Source: Kitasatospora sp. NBC_01266
Lineage (GTDB): Bacteria; Actinomycetota; Actinomycetes; Streptomycetales; Streptomycetaceae
Assembly: GCF_036242395.1 (NCBI RefSeq)
Contig: NZ_CP108458.1
Coordinates: 6,882,001-6,946,000, forward strand
DNA length: 64,000 bases
Reading direction: 5' to 3'
The notes beneath the pieces were generated by a model that was given only the letters and a program-made list of their open reading frames with translations, did not search any database and had not been told where the DNA came from. This document shows, piece after piece, positions 1-9,074 of this stretch; the first letter of the stretch is position 1, and each line of letters starts with the position of its first letter. Both the position numbers and the translations under genes were made by a program.

Positions 1-2094
1 GTTGGCGCGGACGCGGTCGCGAGCGTGGGCCGGGTCAGCGGCCCGTACCAGGCAGTGGACGAGGATGTCGGGTTGCCGCATCAGGCGCTCCAGCAGGAAG
101 GCGCCCAGGAAGCCGGTGGCTCCGGTGAGGAGCACGTGACGCAGTGGGCCGCGACCGGCCGCCGGCCGGTCGAGCGGAGGCAGCGTCAGATCGAGCGAGG
201 CCTCGGCCTCGAAATAGCCGTGCTCGGCCGGCTCGGGCGCCAGCGCGGAACCGGACTCGCGGAACCCGGCCAGTGCTGCACGGTGGGCCGAGAAGGTGGG
301 CTGGGCCAGCAGGCTGCGCAGCAGCGGTCGGAACCGGTCCGGCGGCAGACTCAACGCGGTGAGCGTGCGGTTCACGAGGTGCGCCGCGAGCAGGGAGTTC
401 CCGCCGGCTTCGAAGAAGTGGGTGTCCGGGTGGACCGGCACCCCCAGGCTGTCGGCCCAGATCCGGCGCAGGGGGTCGTCGTCCGCCGGTGCGCCGTGCT
501 GCCCCGGCCTGTCGTCCGCGGGTGCCTGGAGGCCGGCCCGCAGGGCGGCGTAATCGATCTTTCCGTTGTCGGTGAGCGGGAACCGGTCCACGGGTCTGAT
601 CGGCGTGGGGATGCTGTGCGCGGGCAGCCGCTCGGCCAGGAACATGCGCACCTGGTCCGGGTGAACGGGACGGTCGGGTCGGGCGGAGGTGACGAAGGCG
701 CTCAGCGTCCTGCTCATGTCGTCCTCCCCCCGGACCAGGACGGCTGCCTCGGCGACGTCCGGGTGCGCTCGCAACTGCGCCTCCAGCGCGTCCAGTTCGA
801 TCCGGCAGCCGCGGATCTTCACCTGGCGGTCGGACCGTCCGAGGAACTCCAGAGTTCCGTCGGGGTTCCACCGGGCCCGGTCGCCGCTGTGGTAGAGCCG
901 GACGCCGGACCGGCCGCCGACGGCCATGGTGACGAACGCCTTCCTGGTCTCCTCCGCGCGCCCCAGGTAGCCCAGTGCCAGCCCGTCGCCGCCGATGTAC
1001 AGCTCGCCTTCTTGCCCGGGGAGTGCGGGGCTGCCGTCCTCCAGCAGGACGTGGCACTCGCTGCCCGCCACCGGCTGCCCGATGGGAACGGAGGCCGCGT
1101 CCTGCGCGATGCTGCGCAGGTCATGCGTGGTGACCAGGATGCCCGCTTCGGTCACGCCGTAGCCGTGGATGAGGCGGCGCGGCGCACCGCTGTCCAGGAC
1201 CGCACGGGCGAGCCCGGCGGCCATGGCCTCACCGCCCGTCAGCACCATCTCCAACCCCGCGAAGACGCCCGGTCGGAAGCGGACCGCGTGGTGGAACAGA
1301 CTCATGGTCAGGAAGGCGTGGCTGACCTGCTCGCGGTCCATCAGGGCCTGCAGCGCGCTGGGCTCGAGCAGCTCGTTGGGCCCCGCCACCACCAGGCAGC
1401 CGCCGTTGAGCAGGGTCGACCACACCTCCATCAGCGACCCGTCGAACGACAGGCCGAAGGTCTGCAGGACCCGCTTTCCCGACCCCGCGCACCACGGAAG
1501 GCCGTCGAGACCGAGCCGCGCCACCGCCTTGTGGGGCACCACCACCGCCTTCGGCCGCCCCGTGGTACCCGAGGTGAACAGGATGTACGCGGCATCCTCC
1601 GCCCGGCACGTCCGGTCGTCCGGCGCGGACCGCGAAGGCTCGGTCGGCCGGTGCTCGACCGCCTCGGCGAAGGGCAGCCACCGCACCGGCAGCGACTCGC
1701 GGACGGATCGGTGACCGGGCAGCAGCACCACCACCTCCGCCCCGGAGTCGACCACCATGTCGCTCATCCGCGCGGCCGGGTGATGGGCATCCAGCGGGAC
1801 GGCGACGGAACCCGCCTTCAGGACGCCGCACAGCGCGACCGTGGACTCCCAGGACCGGGTACCGAGCACCCCGACCGTCATCCCAGGGCGCACACCGCGC
1901 TCCGTCAGCGCCCCGGCGACCGCGGCAGCCATGTCGTCGAGTTCCCGGTAGGACAGCTCCCGCCCCCCGTCCCGTACCGCCGGCGCCCCAGGGGTACGGG
2001 CGACCTGCCGGGCGAGCAGCTCGGGGAGCGAGAGGTCCCCCGGACCCGGTGCGGCCGACCGGAGAGGGGCGGCGGCTTCCACGACATTTCCCAT
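1..2094 (-). CDS. NRPS-like adenylation / carrier / thioester-reductase protein (C-terminus cut by window edge)
   Basis: The 698 visible codons give an adenylation domain, a carrier domain and the start of a reductase domain, with no condensation domain in front. Seen: the AMP-binding loop LFTSGTTGRPKA near residue 170, the core GYGVTEAG, then YHSGDRARW and GRSDRQVKIRG; the carrier serine in FFEAGGNSLLAAH near residue 565; and the nucleotide-binding loop LLTGATGFLGA near residue 660. The FDGS motif supplies the aspartate that normally grips the amino group of an alpha-amino acid. By family knowledge an A-PCP-R enzyme activates an acid, loads it on phosphopantetheine and releases it as aldehyde or alcohol. 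The ATG at 2094 is preceded by GAGGTG seven bases upstream. It lies 56 bp after the methyltransferase gene and is probably co-transcribed with it. The substrate cannot be told from the sequence; the reductase is incomplete here. Confidence 0.9.
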   Translation of the reverse strand, partial: MGNVVEAAAPLRSAAPGPGDLSLPELLARQVARTPGAPAVRDGGRELSYRELDDMAAAVAGALTERGVRPGMTVGVLGTRSWESTVALCGVLKAGSVAVPLDAHHPAARMSDMVVDSGAEVVVLLPGHRSVRESLPVRWLPFAEAVEHRPTEPSRSAPDDRTCRAEDAAYILFTSGTTGRPKAVVVPHKAVARLGLDGLPWCAGSGKRVLQTFGLSFDGSLMEVWSTLLNGGCLVVAGPNELLEPSALQALMDREQVSHAFLTMSLFHHAVRFRPGVFAGLEMVLTGGEAMAAGLARAVLDSGAPRRLIHGYGVTEAGILVTTHDLRSIAQDAASVPIGQPVAGSECHVLLEDGSPALPGQEGELYIGGDGLALGYLGRAEETRKAFVTMAVGGRSGVRLYHSGDRARWNPDGTLEFLGRSDRQVKIRGCRIELDALEAQLRAHPDVAEAAVLVRGEDDMSRTLSAFVTSARPDRPVHPDQVRMFLAERLPAHSIPTPIRPVDRFPLTDNGKIDYAALRAGLQAPADDRPGQHGAPADDDPLRRIWADSLGVPVHPDTHFFEAGGNSLLAAHLVNRTLTALSLPPDRFRPLLRSLLAQPTFSAHRAALAGFRESGSALAPEPAEHGYFEAEASLDLTLPPLDRPAAGRGPLRHVLLTGATGFLGAFLLERLMRQPDILVHCLVRAADPAHARDRVRAN

Positions 2095-2150
2095 GATGAT
2101 CACCTCGGTTGACCCTGTGAGAGATTCCGCGCCCTTCGATGCCGGGACCG

Positions 2151-2999
2151 TCAGTCGATCCGCTGCCACGAGATCCAGGCGATTCGCATGATCCCGCCGC
2201 GCACCGCCGCGATCGTTCCGCGCACCGTCTCGCAGGTGGCCTGGTAGAGGCGGTCGCCGCCGATGGCCCGAGCCTCCTGCTCGCGCTCCGAGAGCAAGGA
2301 GCCGGCCGCCTCCAGGGTGCGCAGCATGTCCTCGTGCTGGGTCACGATGCTGACCGGCTCCCACAGACCGGCGCCGGCGTTGAGGAGGTCGCCCAGGCGC
2401 GGCATGATGGCCTGCCGGGAGTTCCTGAGCACCTCCGCGTCGAGCTGCTCGTGCAGGTCGTCCCGAGCCTCGGCCGGTCCGGCGACGCAGACCTCGGCGG
2501 CGAACCGGCCGCCCGGCACCGTCCAGGTGTGAATGCGCCGGAGCATCTCCCGCATGGCCTGCGGATCGCTCCCGCAGTCGGCCGGCGCGCCTGCCAGCAC
2601 GTGCTCCAACGACTGCACCGCCACGACGGAGTCGAAGCCGGCCGTCTCGAGGGGAAGGTCCCAGAAGTCGCAGTCGTTGACCTCGACGACGGGATTGCCC
2701 AACGATTTGACATGCCCTGCTTGGGACGCTGACGTGGTGATCCCCAGAGCGTGGCCGACCTTGCGCTCGTCGGCGGCGAAGGTCAGCAGACCGCCGTATC
2801 CGCAACCGATATCGAGGACCCGCGCACCGGGCTTGAAATCCGCGAGATCGGCCATCAGGTTGAGTTTCTGCTCCTGGGCCCGGTCCAGGTCCGGACAGCC
2901 CTGCCACAGCGCGCTGCTGATGGTCAGTCTCGAATCCGCCCAGACGCGGACGAATTCCGGACTGCTCTCGTAGAAGTCGACGTTCGTGTCGCCGGACAT
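2151..2999 (-). CDS. SAM-dependent methyltransferase (class I, cyclopropane-synthase-like)
   Basis: 282 residues. The SAM-binding motif VLDIGCGYGG lies around residues 60-70, followed by the acidic post-motif segment VVEVNDCDFWDLPL and the motif FDSVVAVQSLEHV. The overall arrangement, with an N-terminal helical region before motif I and a long insertion after it, resembles the mycolic-acid-cyclopropane-synthase/small-molecule methyltransferase group. It sits directly upstream of the adenylation-reductase gene on the same strand, so a tailoring role on that pathway's product is a reasonable inference; the acceptor atom is unknown. The ATG at 2999 has GAGGA about ten bases upstream. Confidence 0.85.
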   Translation of the reverse strand: MSGDTNVDFYESSPEFVRVWADSRLTISSALWQGCPDLDRAQEQKLNLMADLADFKPGARVLDIGCGYGGLLTFAADERKVGHALGITTSASQAGHVKSLGNPVVEVNDCDFWDLPLETAGFDSVVAVQSLEHVLAGAPADCGSDPQAMREMLRRIHTWTVPGGRFAAEVCVAGPAEARDDLHEQLDAEVLRNSRQAIMPRLGDLLNAGAGLWEPVSIVTQHEDMLRTLEAAGSLLSEREQEARAIGGDRLYQATCETVRGTIAAVRGGIMRIAWISWQRID

Positions 3000-3184
3000 G
3001 GCGAACCATCCTCACTCTCGGGATGCCGGCCACGGAAAAGCAGCCGATCAGGACGGAAGTCGGAAGAACCGCGGACTGTGCCCGGCGGCGGAAGGAATTG
3101 GTCGAGGCAGATCCGCGGTGTGCCCGCGGCCTGGCCGCGAGCACACCTTCCGCAAAGGCTCGGATGACGGGGAGCGGCCCGGGT

Positions 3185-3781
3185 TCAGTGCCAGAACTCG
3201 AAGGTTCCCACGACGTCCTTGGACGTCAGGCCCACCTCCTCGCAGGGCTCGGGGTGGGTGGTCATGATGATGCTGGTCTCCTGGACGTTGTCACCCTGGT
3301 ACGGGCCGGACACCACCTTGCCGACGGCCCTGGTCAGGACCTCGTCACCGTCGTGGTTGTCGAAGGCGAAGGCACCCTCGACGTGGCTCGTCTCCCCGGT
3401 GGACCAGATGATGTCCTGCGCCCACTTCGCGCTGCGGAAGTCCGCGGAGCTGCAACTGGCCGTCTCCTGACCGACCTCGTGCACGGCACCGTCACCCGTC
3501 GGGGCCTCGCGGTCGTCCCCGGTGTTGCAGTTGGTCAGTACGCCGTCCACGGTCCAGTGGATCACCCGCGCGTCGTCGGTCACCTTGTCGCGGACCTTGG
3601 CCTTGGCGTCCCCCCGGCATGCGAGGTCGACGGTGCGGGCGTCGGCCTTGTCGGGCGCCGCCGCCGCCAGGGCCGGGCCGGCGGTCAGCAGCAGCGCGAT
3701 GCCGGCGGCAGCCGCGACCGTACGGCCACGCAGCGCCGAACGACGCGAGCCGGCCTTGTGAATTCTCGATGAGGTCTGCAC
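3185..3781 (-). CDS. secreted protein of unknown function with four cysteines
   Basis: 198 residues starting at GTG (3781), with GAAAGGAA upstream. The N-terminus has basic residues (RRSALRGR), a hydrophobic stretch (AAAGIALLLTAG) and an ALA-AAAP cleavage-like site near residue 40, so it should be exported. The mature part is about 155 residues, rich in Asp, Thr and Val, and ends in FEFWH. It has four cysteines (in LACRGD, TNCNTG, ASCSSA, PEPCEE), enough for two disulfides. I do not recognise the family. It is the most upstream gene of a leftward group with the methyltransferase and NRPS-like gene, separated from the methyltransferase by 185 bp, so co-transcription is possible but not shown. 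Confidence 0.7.
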   Translation of the reverse strand: MQTSSRIHKAGSRRSALRGRTVAAAAGIALLLTAGPALAAAAPDKADARTVDLACRGDAKAKVRDKVTDDARVIHWTVDGVLTNCNTGDDREAPTGDGAVHEVGQETASCSSADFRSAKWAQDIIWSTGETSHVEGAFAFDNHDGDEVLTRAVGKVVSGPYQGDNVQETSIIMTTHPEPCEEVGLTSKDVVGTFEFWH

Positions 3782-4163
3782 CCTCTGGGTTCCTTTCAGT
3801 TGTCAGCCAATTGGAAAACAGGCCGCACGCGGAACGCATCGGCGATGATGCGCCACTGGCCGGACATCTGTTCAGGTGCAAGTAGATCCGAGTGGATGGA
3901 AAAAAGTCACGCACCGGAGATCGTGTTCACTCGGATGCGGGTGCCAACAAGGGAAATTCGGCACGGCGACCACGGTATCTGTACCTATATGACGATATGA
4001 CTCGCCATAGGCGATGGAAGGGAATTGACCATGGCAGTTCGCGGCCAATCCAGTCTTTTCTCGATCTATTGGGTTGGCTGCATACTGTCGATATCCATCG
4101 CGCTGACCGACCGGCCGCAGCTGACCCGGGTGGTCGCGTGGTCCTCAACGAGAAGGGCTCCCG
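3782..4163. promoter_or_regulatory. divergent intergenic region (382 bp), probable promoters
   Basis: No credible gene here. The region is clearly richer in A/T than its flanks, for example around 3955-4025, and separates the leftward secreted-protein gene from the rightward cyclodeaminase-like gene. A small inverted repeat, TCGCC-ATA-GGCGA, lies at 4002-4014. Promoters for both directions are expected but I cannot place a convincing -10/-35 pair. Confidence 0.5.
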
Positions 4164-5150
4164 ATGCTCCTGATCGACCGTGCCACCGTGCGCAAGGTCT
4201 ACCCGATGCGGCAAGCCACGCAGGTCATGGCGGAGGCCATGCGCCGGTACAGCGGAAAGCTGGTGGACCTGCCCCTGCGCACCATCCTTCGCCCGGAGAA
4301 GGACACCGGCCTGCTCGGCACCATGCCGGGCTTCGTCTCGGGAGAGGGGCTGGCGGGGTACGGGGTGAAGGCCATGGTGCTCAAGCCCGAGAATCCGGCC
4401 CGCGGCCTGGACCTGCACATCGGTGTCGTCCTCGTCTTCCATCCCGACACCGGCGCTCCGCTCGCGCTGATGGATGCCGGAGCAGTCACCGCCATCCGCA
4501 CCGCCGCGGTTTCCGCCGCCGCCACCGACGCCCTGGCACGGCGGGACGCCGGGGATCTCGCGGTGCTCGGCTCGGGTGTCCAGGCCCGCAGCCATCTGGA
4601 GGCCATGCAGGTGGTCAGGCCACTTCGGAGAGTTCGGGTCTGGAGCCGTACCCGTGCCAACGCCGACGCGTACCGCGGCTGGGCGGCCACCGAACTCGGC
4701 ATCGAGGTGGAGGTCGCGGAGAGCCCCGGGAAGGCCCTGGCCGGTGCGGATCTGGTGTGCACGGCGACGGCGGCCAAGGAACCCCTCGTCCAGGCCGCGG
4801 ACCTTGCCCCCGGAGCGCATGTCAATGCCGTCGGTGCTTCCTTCCTGGACCACCGCGAGCTCTCCTCCGCGGCAGTGGCAGAGGCGTCCTTCTTCGTGGA
4901 CAGCCGGGAATCCGCCGCAGCGGAGTCCGGTGACCTGCGAGCGCCGATCGCGGAGGGGCTGATCGGACTTGACCACATCCAGGCGGAACTGGGCGAGGTG
5001 CTGCTGGGAGTCCATCCGGGACGGCGCGAGGAACGGGAGGTCACCGTCTTCAAGTCGCTCGGGCTCGGCGTGCAGGACATCATGTCCGGCTTCGCCATCG
5101 CCGAGGCCGCGGCAGCTCAGGGACTGGGCCGGACCGTCGAGCTCGACTGA
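4164..5150 (+). CDS. ornithine cyclodeaminase / mu-crystallin family NAD(P)-dependent enzyme
   Basis: 328 residues, normal length for the family. The Rossmann loop is LAVLGSGVQARSHLEA (about residues 131-146), and the segment DAGAVTAIRTAAVSAAAT just before it is the conserved family stretch before the nucleotide-binding domain. The C-terminal half has VFKSLGLGVQD, also typical. Members interconvert amino acids and imines/keto acids, for example ornithine cyclodeaminase, alanine dehydrogenase, or SbnB in siderophore assembly. The location opposite an NRPS-like gene suggests it supplies or modifies an unusual amino acid, which is inference. The ATG at 4164 follows GAGAAGG. The last 34 bases overlap, tail to tail, the phosphatase gene on the other strand. 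Confidence 0.85.
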   Translation: MLLIDRATVRKVYPMRQATQVMAEAMRRYSGKLVDLPLRTILRPEKDTGLLGTMPGFVSGEGLAGYGVKAMVLKPENPARGLDLHIGVVLVFHPDTGAPLALMDAGAVTAIRTAAVSAAATDALARRDAGDLAVLGSGVQARSHLEAMQVVRPLRRVRVWSRTRANADAYRGWAATELGIEVEVAESPGKALAGADLVCTATAAKEPLVQAADLAPGAHVNAVGASFLDHRELSSAAVAEASFFVDSRESAAAESGDLRAPIAEGLIGLDHIQAELGEVLLGVHPGRREEREVTVFKSLGLGVQDIMSGFAIAEAAAAQGLGRTVELD

Positions 5151-6403
5151 CTCGACGTACCGGACTCCCCGCCCCCGGACCGGGTCGGCTGCTCCCGGCC
5201 CAGCCGTTCCACCGCCACGATGGCCGCGTCGTCGCCCAGCCGTCCGCCGGCGTAGGCCAGCAGGTCGCGCTGCAGATGGTGGAGCAGCGGCCCGGGGTGC
5301 TCGGTGGCCCAGGCGCGCAGCCGCTCGGCCAGCGGGTAGAAGGTGCGGGTGGCGTCCCGGGCCTCGATCACACCGTCCGTGTAGATCAGCAGCCGGTCGT
5401 GGGGAGCGAAGGGGAACTCGTCCGCGTGGTAGCCGTTCTGCGCCAGGCTGCCCAGTCCCAGCGGCGGCGCGGGCCGGTCCGCGTCCAGGGCCAGCACCTC
5501 GCCCTGGTGCATCAGCAGCGGTGGGGGATGACCGCAGTTGATGACCTTGATCCAGTTGCCGTGGTCCGGGATCTCCAGGATGACGGCGGTGATGAACGAC
5601 TCCGTCGACTCGATCTCGGGGCTCTCCAGGTGCTCGGCGGCGGGCCCGTCGCCCGCGTCGCCAGCGCCTTCGCCGGGGCCGTCCGCCGGGTCCCCCTGCT
5701 CCGCCGCGCCTCCCGCGTCCTGGCCGACCGCCGCCGCCAGGTCCCAGCTCACGCTGCCGTCCAGGTAGGCGGCGAGGTCCGGCAGCGAGGCCTGCAGGTG
5801 CGCGGCGGCCCGGAACGCGCCCAGCAGCAGCGAGGCCTCGCCGAGTGAGGTCAGGCCCTTGCCGCGCACGTCACCGACGATCAGCCGGGTGCCGTCGGTG
5901 GTCCGGGCCGCCGCGTAGAGGTCGCCGCCGACCTGCGCCTCCGCCTCGGCGGCCAGGTAGACCGAGGCGATCCGCAGCGGGCCGACCCGGGTGGGCAGCG
6001 GACGCAGCAGGACCCGCTGCGCGGCCTCGGCCACCGAGCGGACCTGGGTCAGCTCGCGCGCATGCCGGTCGCGCAGCGCGGTGAAGCTGACCACGATGCC
6101 CGAGACGGCGATCAGGCCCGCGATCTGGACCTCGTGGTTGGAGGTGGTCAGCCCGTCGCGCATGATGCCGATCACCGTCAGCGCGGCCACCGCCAGCAGG
6201 CTCACCAGTGCGGTCAACCGGGTGCCGGCGAAGGAGGCGGTGATCGCGGGGGCCACCACGAGGAGCGGGCCGAGGTGGATCTGCGGTGGGCTCAGCACAT
6301 CGACGATGGTGATCACCACGATCAGTGCGAGCGGCAGCAGCACCAGGGCGCGACTGGATCGCCGGGGCCCTGCGGACACGTCGGAAAGCCACCGGGGAAG
6401 CAC
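5117..6403 (-). CDS. membrane-anchored PP2C/SpoIIE-type serine phosphatase
   Basis: 428 residues. About four hydrophobic segments lie between residues 18 and 115, followed by a short coiled linker and a PP2C-type phosphatase domain from about 150 to 415. Metal-binding and family motifs are visible: VGGDLYAAA, IVGDVRGKG, NCGHPPPLL, YTDGVIEARD and LGDDAAIVAVER. A roughly 50-residue Gly/Asp/Ala-rich insertion (about 210-265) splits the domain. In Streptomyces such proteins typically dephosphorylate anti-sigma-factor antagonists; the partner is not in this window. The start is GTG with AGAGG five bases upstream. The reading frame ends inside the convergent cyclodeaminase-like gene. Confidence 0.9.
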   Translation of the reverse strand: MLPRWLSDVSAGPRRSSRALVLLPLALIVVITIVDVLSPPQIHLGPLLVVAPAITASFAGTRLTALVSLLAVAALTVIGIMRDGLTTSNHEVQIAGLIAVSGIVVSFTALRDRHARELTQVRSVAEAAQRVLLRPLPTRVGPLRIASVYLAAEAEAQVGGDLYAAARTTDGTRLIVGDVRGKGLTSLGEASLLLGAFRAAAHLQASLPDLAAYLDGSVSWDLAAAVGQDAGGAAEQGDPADGPGEGAGDAGDGPAAEHLESPEIESTESFITAVILEIPDHGNWIKVINCGHPPPLLMHQGEVLALDADRPAPPLGLGSLAQNGYHADEFPFAPHDRLLIYTDGVIEARDATRTFYPLAERLRAWATEHPGPLLHHLQRDLLAYAGGRLGDDAAIVAVERLGREQPTRSGGGESGTSSQSSSTVRPSP

Positions 6404-6476
6404 CTTTCCTCTCTACACCCGGCCTGCTCGCCGCGCACCGCGAGGTAGAGTCGCGTCCGGGTGATCTTGCGCCGGC

Positions 6477-6516
6477 GAGCGGTATCGAGCGGTATCGAGT
6501 GATGGCGAGCGGCCAC
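6477..6516. repeat. 10-bp direct repeats in a divergent promoter region
   Basis: GAGCGGTATC occurs twice in tandem (6477-6486, 6487-6496) and is followed by two degenerate units starting GAGTGATGGC and GAGCGGCCAC. The 10-bp period equals one helical turn, which suits a protein-binding site. It lies between the divergent phosphatase and beta-propeller genes. Confidence 0.45.
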
Positions 6517-6584
6517 GCGGCGGTGTTCTGCGCTGTTCTGTGGGGTTCAGCGATGTGCGGCGGTCTTCGGGGGCGGGGAACGGT

Positions 6585-7955
6585 ATGACGACCAGCGGGT
6601 CCTGGCGGTTCGACGATGAGGACGAGGGCGGCGCGGGCGCTGCGGATGGCGCGGACGGCTCGGGCGCTGCGGGCCGGGGTTCGGTGGGCTCGCCCGAGGT
6701 GCTGGCCGACCCGGCCTCCCAGGCGGATCTTGACGGCGGGCCCGCGCTCCGGACCCGCCGCACCCGCCGGCAACTGCTCCTCGGCGGTGCCGCCGTCCTG
6801 GCGGGCGGCGCCGCCTGGGCGCTGCACCGCTCGCCCGCCCCGGACCGGCGCCGCCTCGCCGACCCGCAGCCGTCCACCGCCCGGCCGGCCCCCAGCGGCC
6901 CGAAGCCGCGCTGGACCTACCACGGCGACGGCCCGCTCGCGCTCGACCGGTTGGACCCGACCCCGCACCCGCCGCTCTACCTCAGCGGTACCGACCTGAT
7001 CCAACTCGACCCGGGCACCGGCGCCGAGCGCCGCCGCTTCACGCTGCCGGCCGGCGGCTCGCTGCGGTCCTGCGGCAGCCTGCTGCTGGTCGGCGACGAC
7101 CCCGGCAAGGAGAAGGTGCGCGGCGCGATCACGGCCTACGACCTGGACAGCGGCAGCACCGACCGGCAGTACGCGACCCCGACGGGCGCCGCGTCGTCGC
7201 GGGGCGGCTCGGTGACGGTGCTCTGCTGCGACAGCGGCACGATCTACTGCCTGGCGGACAGCGTCGTGCTGAGCGGCTCGGGCGGCGCACCGGCCGAGCA
7301 GGACACCCTGCTCGCCATCGCGGCCGACACCCGTCAGGTCCGCTGGCGGGTCCCGCTCGCCGCCGACGTGTTCCTCGGCCAGGCCAGCGCGGTCCCGGGC
7401 GGACGGCTGCTGATCGGCCGGAATCCCGGCGGGATGGCGATGCTGGACACCGCCGACGGCCATCAGCTGTGGAGCGTGGCCGGCCCGAACGGCTGGTGGA
7501 GTGTCGACGATCAGTCGATCTACCTGGCGGGCGGCGGCTCCGGACTGAGCGCCCTGAGCGTGGCGGACGGCACCGCCCAGTGGAGTGCGGGCCCGGGTGC
7601 GGGTGAGAGCTGGCGCTACCTGGCCCCGCTCTCCGCGAACGGCCGGCTCTACACCTTCGCGGACAACGGCGTCGTCACCGCGAAGTCGGCCGGTGCGGCG
7701 CTCTGGACCTACCGGCTGCCGTTCCTGCTGGACGCCCGCAGTCGCCCGCTGGTGGCGGGCGGGCTCCTGCTGGTCCCCGGACCGCTGGACGGTGGCGTGG
7801 TCGCCCTCGACGCCGCCACCGGCGCCCTGCGCTGGATCTTCCAGGACGGCGAGCCGGGCGTGGACGTCTGGTCGGCGACCACCGACGGCAACCGCCTCTA
7901 CCTCGGCCACGACCGGGTGCTGCACGCCATCGACCCGGCCGGCGCTCAGACCTGA
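6585..7955 (+). CDS. membrane-anchored PQQ-like beta-propeller protein
   Basis: 456 residues from ATG 6585; a GTG 45 bases upstream is an alternative but has no ribosome site, while GGGGAA sits just before 6585. The first roughly 60 residues are acidic and Gly-rich, then RRTRRQLLLGGAAVLAGGAAW forms a single membrane or Tat-like segment. The remaining 370 residues consist of repeated blades with DTADGHQLW, VADGTAQWSAG and DAATGALRW, the pattern of PQQ/BamB-like seven- or eight-bladed propellers. No catalytic residue is evident, so it is probably a scaffold or ligand-binding protein outside the membrane. It ends with a 10-base antisense overlap with the inositol-phosphate synthase gene. Confidence 0.8.
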   Translation: MTTSGSWRFDDEDEGGAGAADGADGSGAAGRGSVGSPEVLADPASQADLDGGPALRTRRTRRQLLLGGAAVLAGGAAWALHRSPAPDRRRLADPQPSTARPAPSGPKPRWTYHGDGPLALDRLDPTPHPPLYLSGTDLIQLDPGTGAERRRFTLPAGGSLRSCGSLLLVGDDPGKEKVRGAITAYDLDSGSTDRQYATPTGAASSRGGSVTVLCCDSGTIYCLADSVVLSGSGGAPAEQDTLLAIAADTRQVRWRVPLAADVFLGQASAVPGGRLLIGRNPGGMAMLDTADGHQLWSVAGPNGWWSVDDQSIYLAGGGSGLSALSVADGTAQWSAGPGAGESWRYLAPLSANGRLYTFADNGVVTAKSAGAALWTYRLPFLLDARSRPLVAGGLLLVPGPLDGGVVALDAATGALRWIFQDGEPGVDVWSATTDGNRLYLGHDRVLHAIDPAGAQT

Positions 7956-9016
7956 CGTATCGTCAGGAACTCGCGCAGTCCGGCCGTCGCCGCCGCCTCG
8001 CTCATCGGGTTCGGCACGGCCTTCATCAGGCGGGCCGCCACCGGGTCGAGCAGCCCGGAAATCCCGTGGTCCAGGGCGAACTTGAGGTACCGGACGGCGT
8101 CCAGCGCGTTGCCCGCGCCGCTCGGTGAGTCGTCCACACTCAGCCGCAGGTCCACCTCGACCGGGGTGCCGCCGAAGCCCTCGCCCTCGACCCGGATCAT
8201 CGCGAGCTTGCGGTCGGCCAGGAACGGGATGTAGTCGGCGCCCACGTGCACGCTCTCGGCCGGCAGCAGGGTGCTGCCGTCGGCGCCGCGCAGGCCGCTG
8301 GCCTTGGAGTCCTTCTTGGTCCGCATCCGCTCGGCGTCCTGAAGGTTGACGAAGTCCATGTTGCCGCCGGCCAGCAGCTGGTAGGTGTTCCGCAGCCGGA
8401 CGCCGTTGGCCGCCAGCAGCTCCACCAGGGCGCGGTGCACCAGGGTGGCGCCGAACTGGCTCTTCAGGTCGTCCCCGAGCAGCGGCAGCCCCGCCGCCGT
8501 GAACCGCTCGACCCAGTCCGGCGAGCGCGCGATCACCGACGGGAGGCAGTTGACGAACGCGCAGCCCGCCAGCAGCGCTGCCTCGGCGTAGCGTTCGGAG
8601 GCCTGCTGGCTGCCGGCCGGGACGAAGTTCACCAGCACCTGGGTGTCCGTCAGCCTCAGGTGCTCGGCGATGGATTCGACATCGGCCGTACCGCGCGCGG
8701 TGATCCGCTGCCCGGTGCCCCGGCCGACGCCGTCGCTCAGGATGCCTTCGACCACCGGCACGTCCAGCGTGGGGACTTCGGCGAACCGGGTCGAGTTGTT
8801 GGGCTCGACCCAGATCGCCTGCGCCAGATCCAGGCCGATCTTCGCGGCGTCCACGTCGAAGGCGGCGGTGAACCGGAGGTCGGCGATGGCGTATCCGGCG
8901 CAGACCGGGTTGGTCAGGCCGGGCGCGTCGGGGGTGGCGGTGTAGTGGGCGACGCCCTGGACCATGGAGGAGACGCAGTTGCCGACACCGACCACGCCTA
9001 CGTTGACTGTTGACAC
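7946..9016 (-). CDS. ino1: inositol-3-phosphate synthase (actinobacterial type)
   Basis: 356 residues, close to the usual 360. The N-terminus VNVGVVGVGNCVSSM is the NAD-binding loop of the family. Further signatures are FVNCLPSVIA, LPLLGDDLKSQFGATL, NTYQLLAGGNMDFVNL and KLAMIRVEG. The enzyme isomerises glucose 6-phosphate to inositol 1(3)-phosphate, the first step to phosphatidylinositol and mycothiol. I chose the GTG at 9016 because AAGGAG stands upstream and the longer reading would add 27 unrelated residues that run into the next gene. It is transcribed in the same direction as the gamma-glutamylcyclotransferase-like gene 58 bp upstream. Confidence 0.93.
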   Translation of the reverse strand: MSTVNVGVVGVGNCVSSMVQGVAHYTATPDAPGLTNPVCAGYAIADLRFTAAFDVDAAKIGLDLAQAIWVEPNNSTRFAEVPTLDVPVVEGILSDGVGRGTGQRITARGTADVESIAEHLRLTDTQVLVNFVPAGSQQASERYAEAALLAGCAFVNCLPSVIARSPDWVERFTAAGLPLLGDDLKSQFGATLVHRALVELLAANGVRLRNTYQLLAGGNMDFVNLQDAERMRTKKDSKASGLRGADGSTLLPAESVHVGADYIPFLADRKLAMIRVEGEGFGGTPVEVDLRLSVDDSPSGAGNALDAVRYLKFALDHGISGLLDPVAARLMKAVPNPMSEAAATAGLREFLTIRQV

Positions 9017-9074
9017 CGAGGGTCGCTCCTTAGCGGGTGAAGAGGGAATCGGGCAGCCGGCCGGACCGCGCCGG

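Noticed and set aside
25..2112. Long rightward open frame of 695 codons
   Set aside because: It is the antisense shadow of the A-PCP-reductase gene; the minus-strand frame shows all expected motifs.
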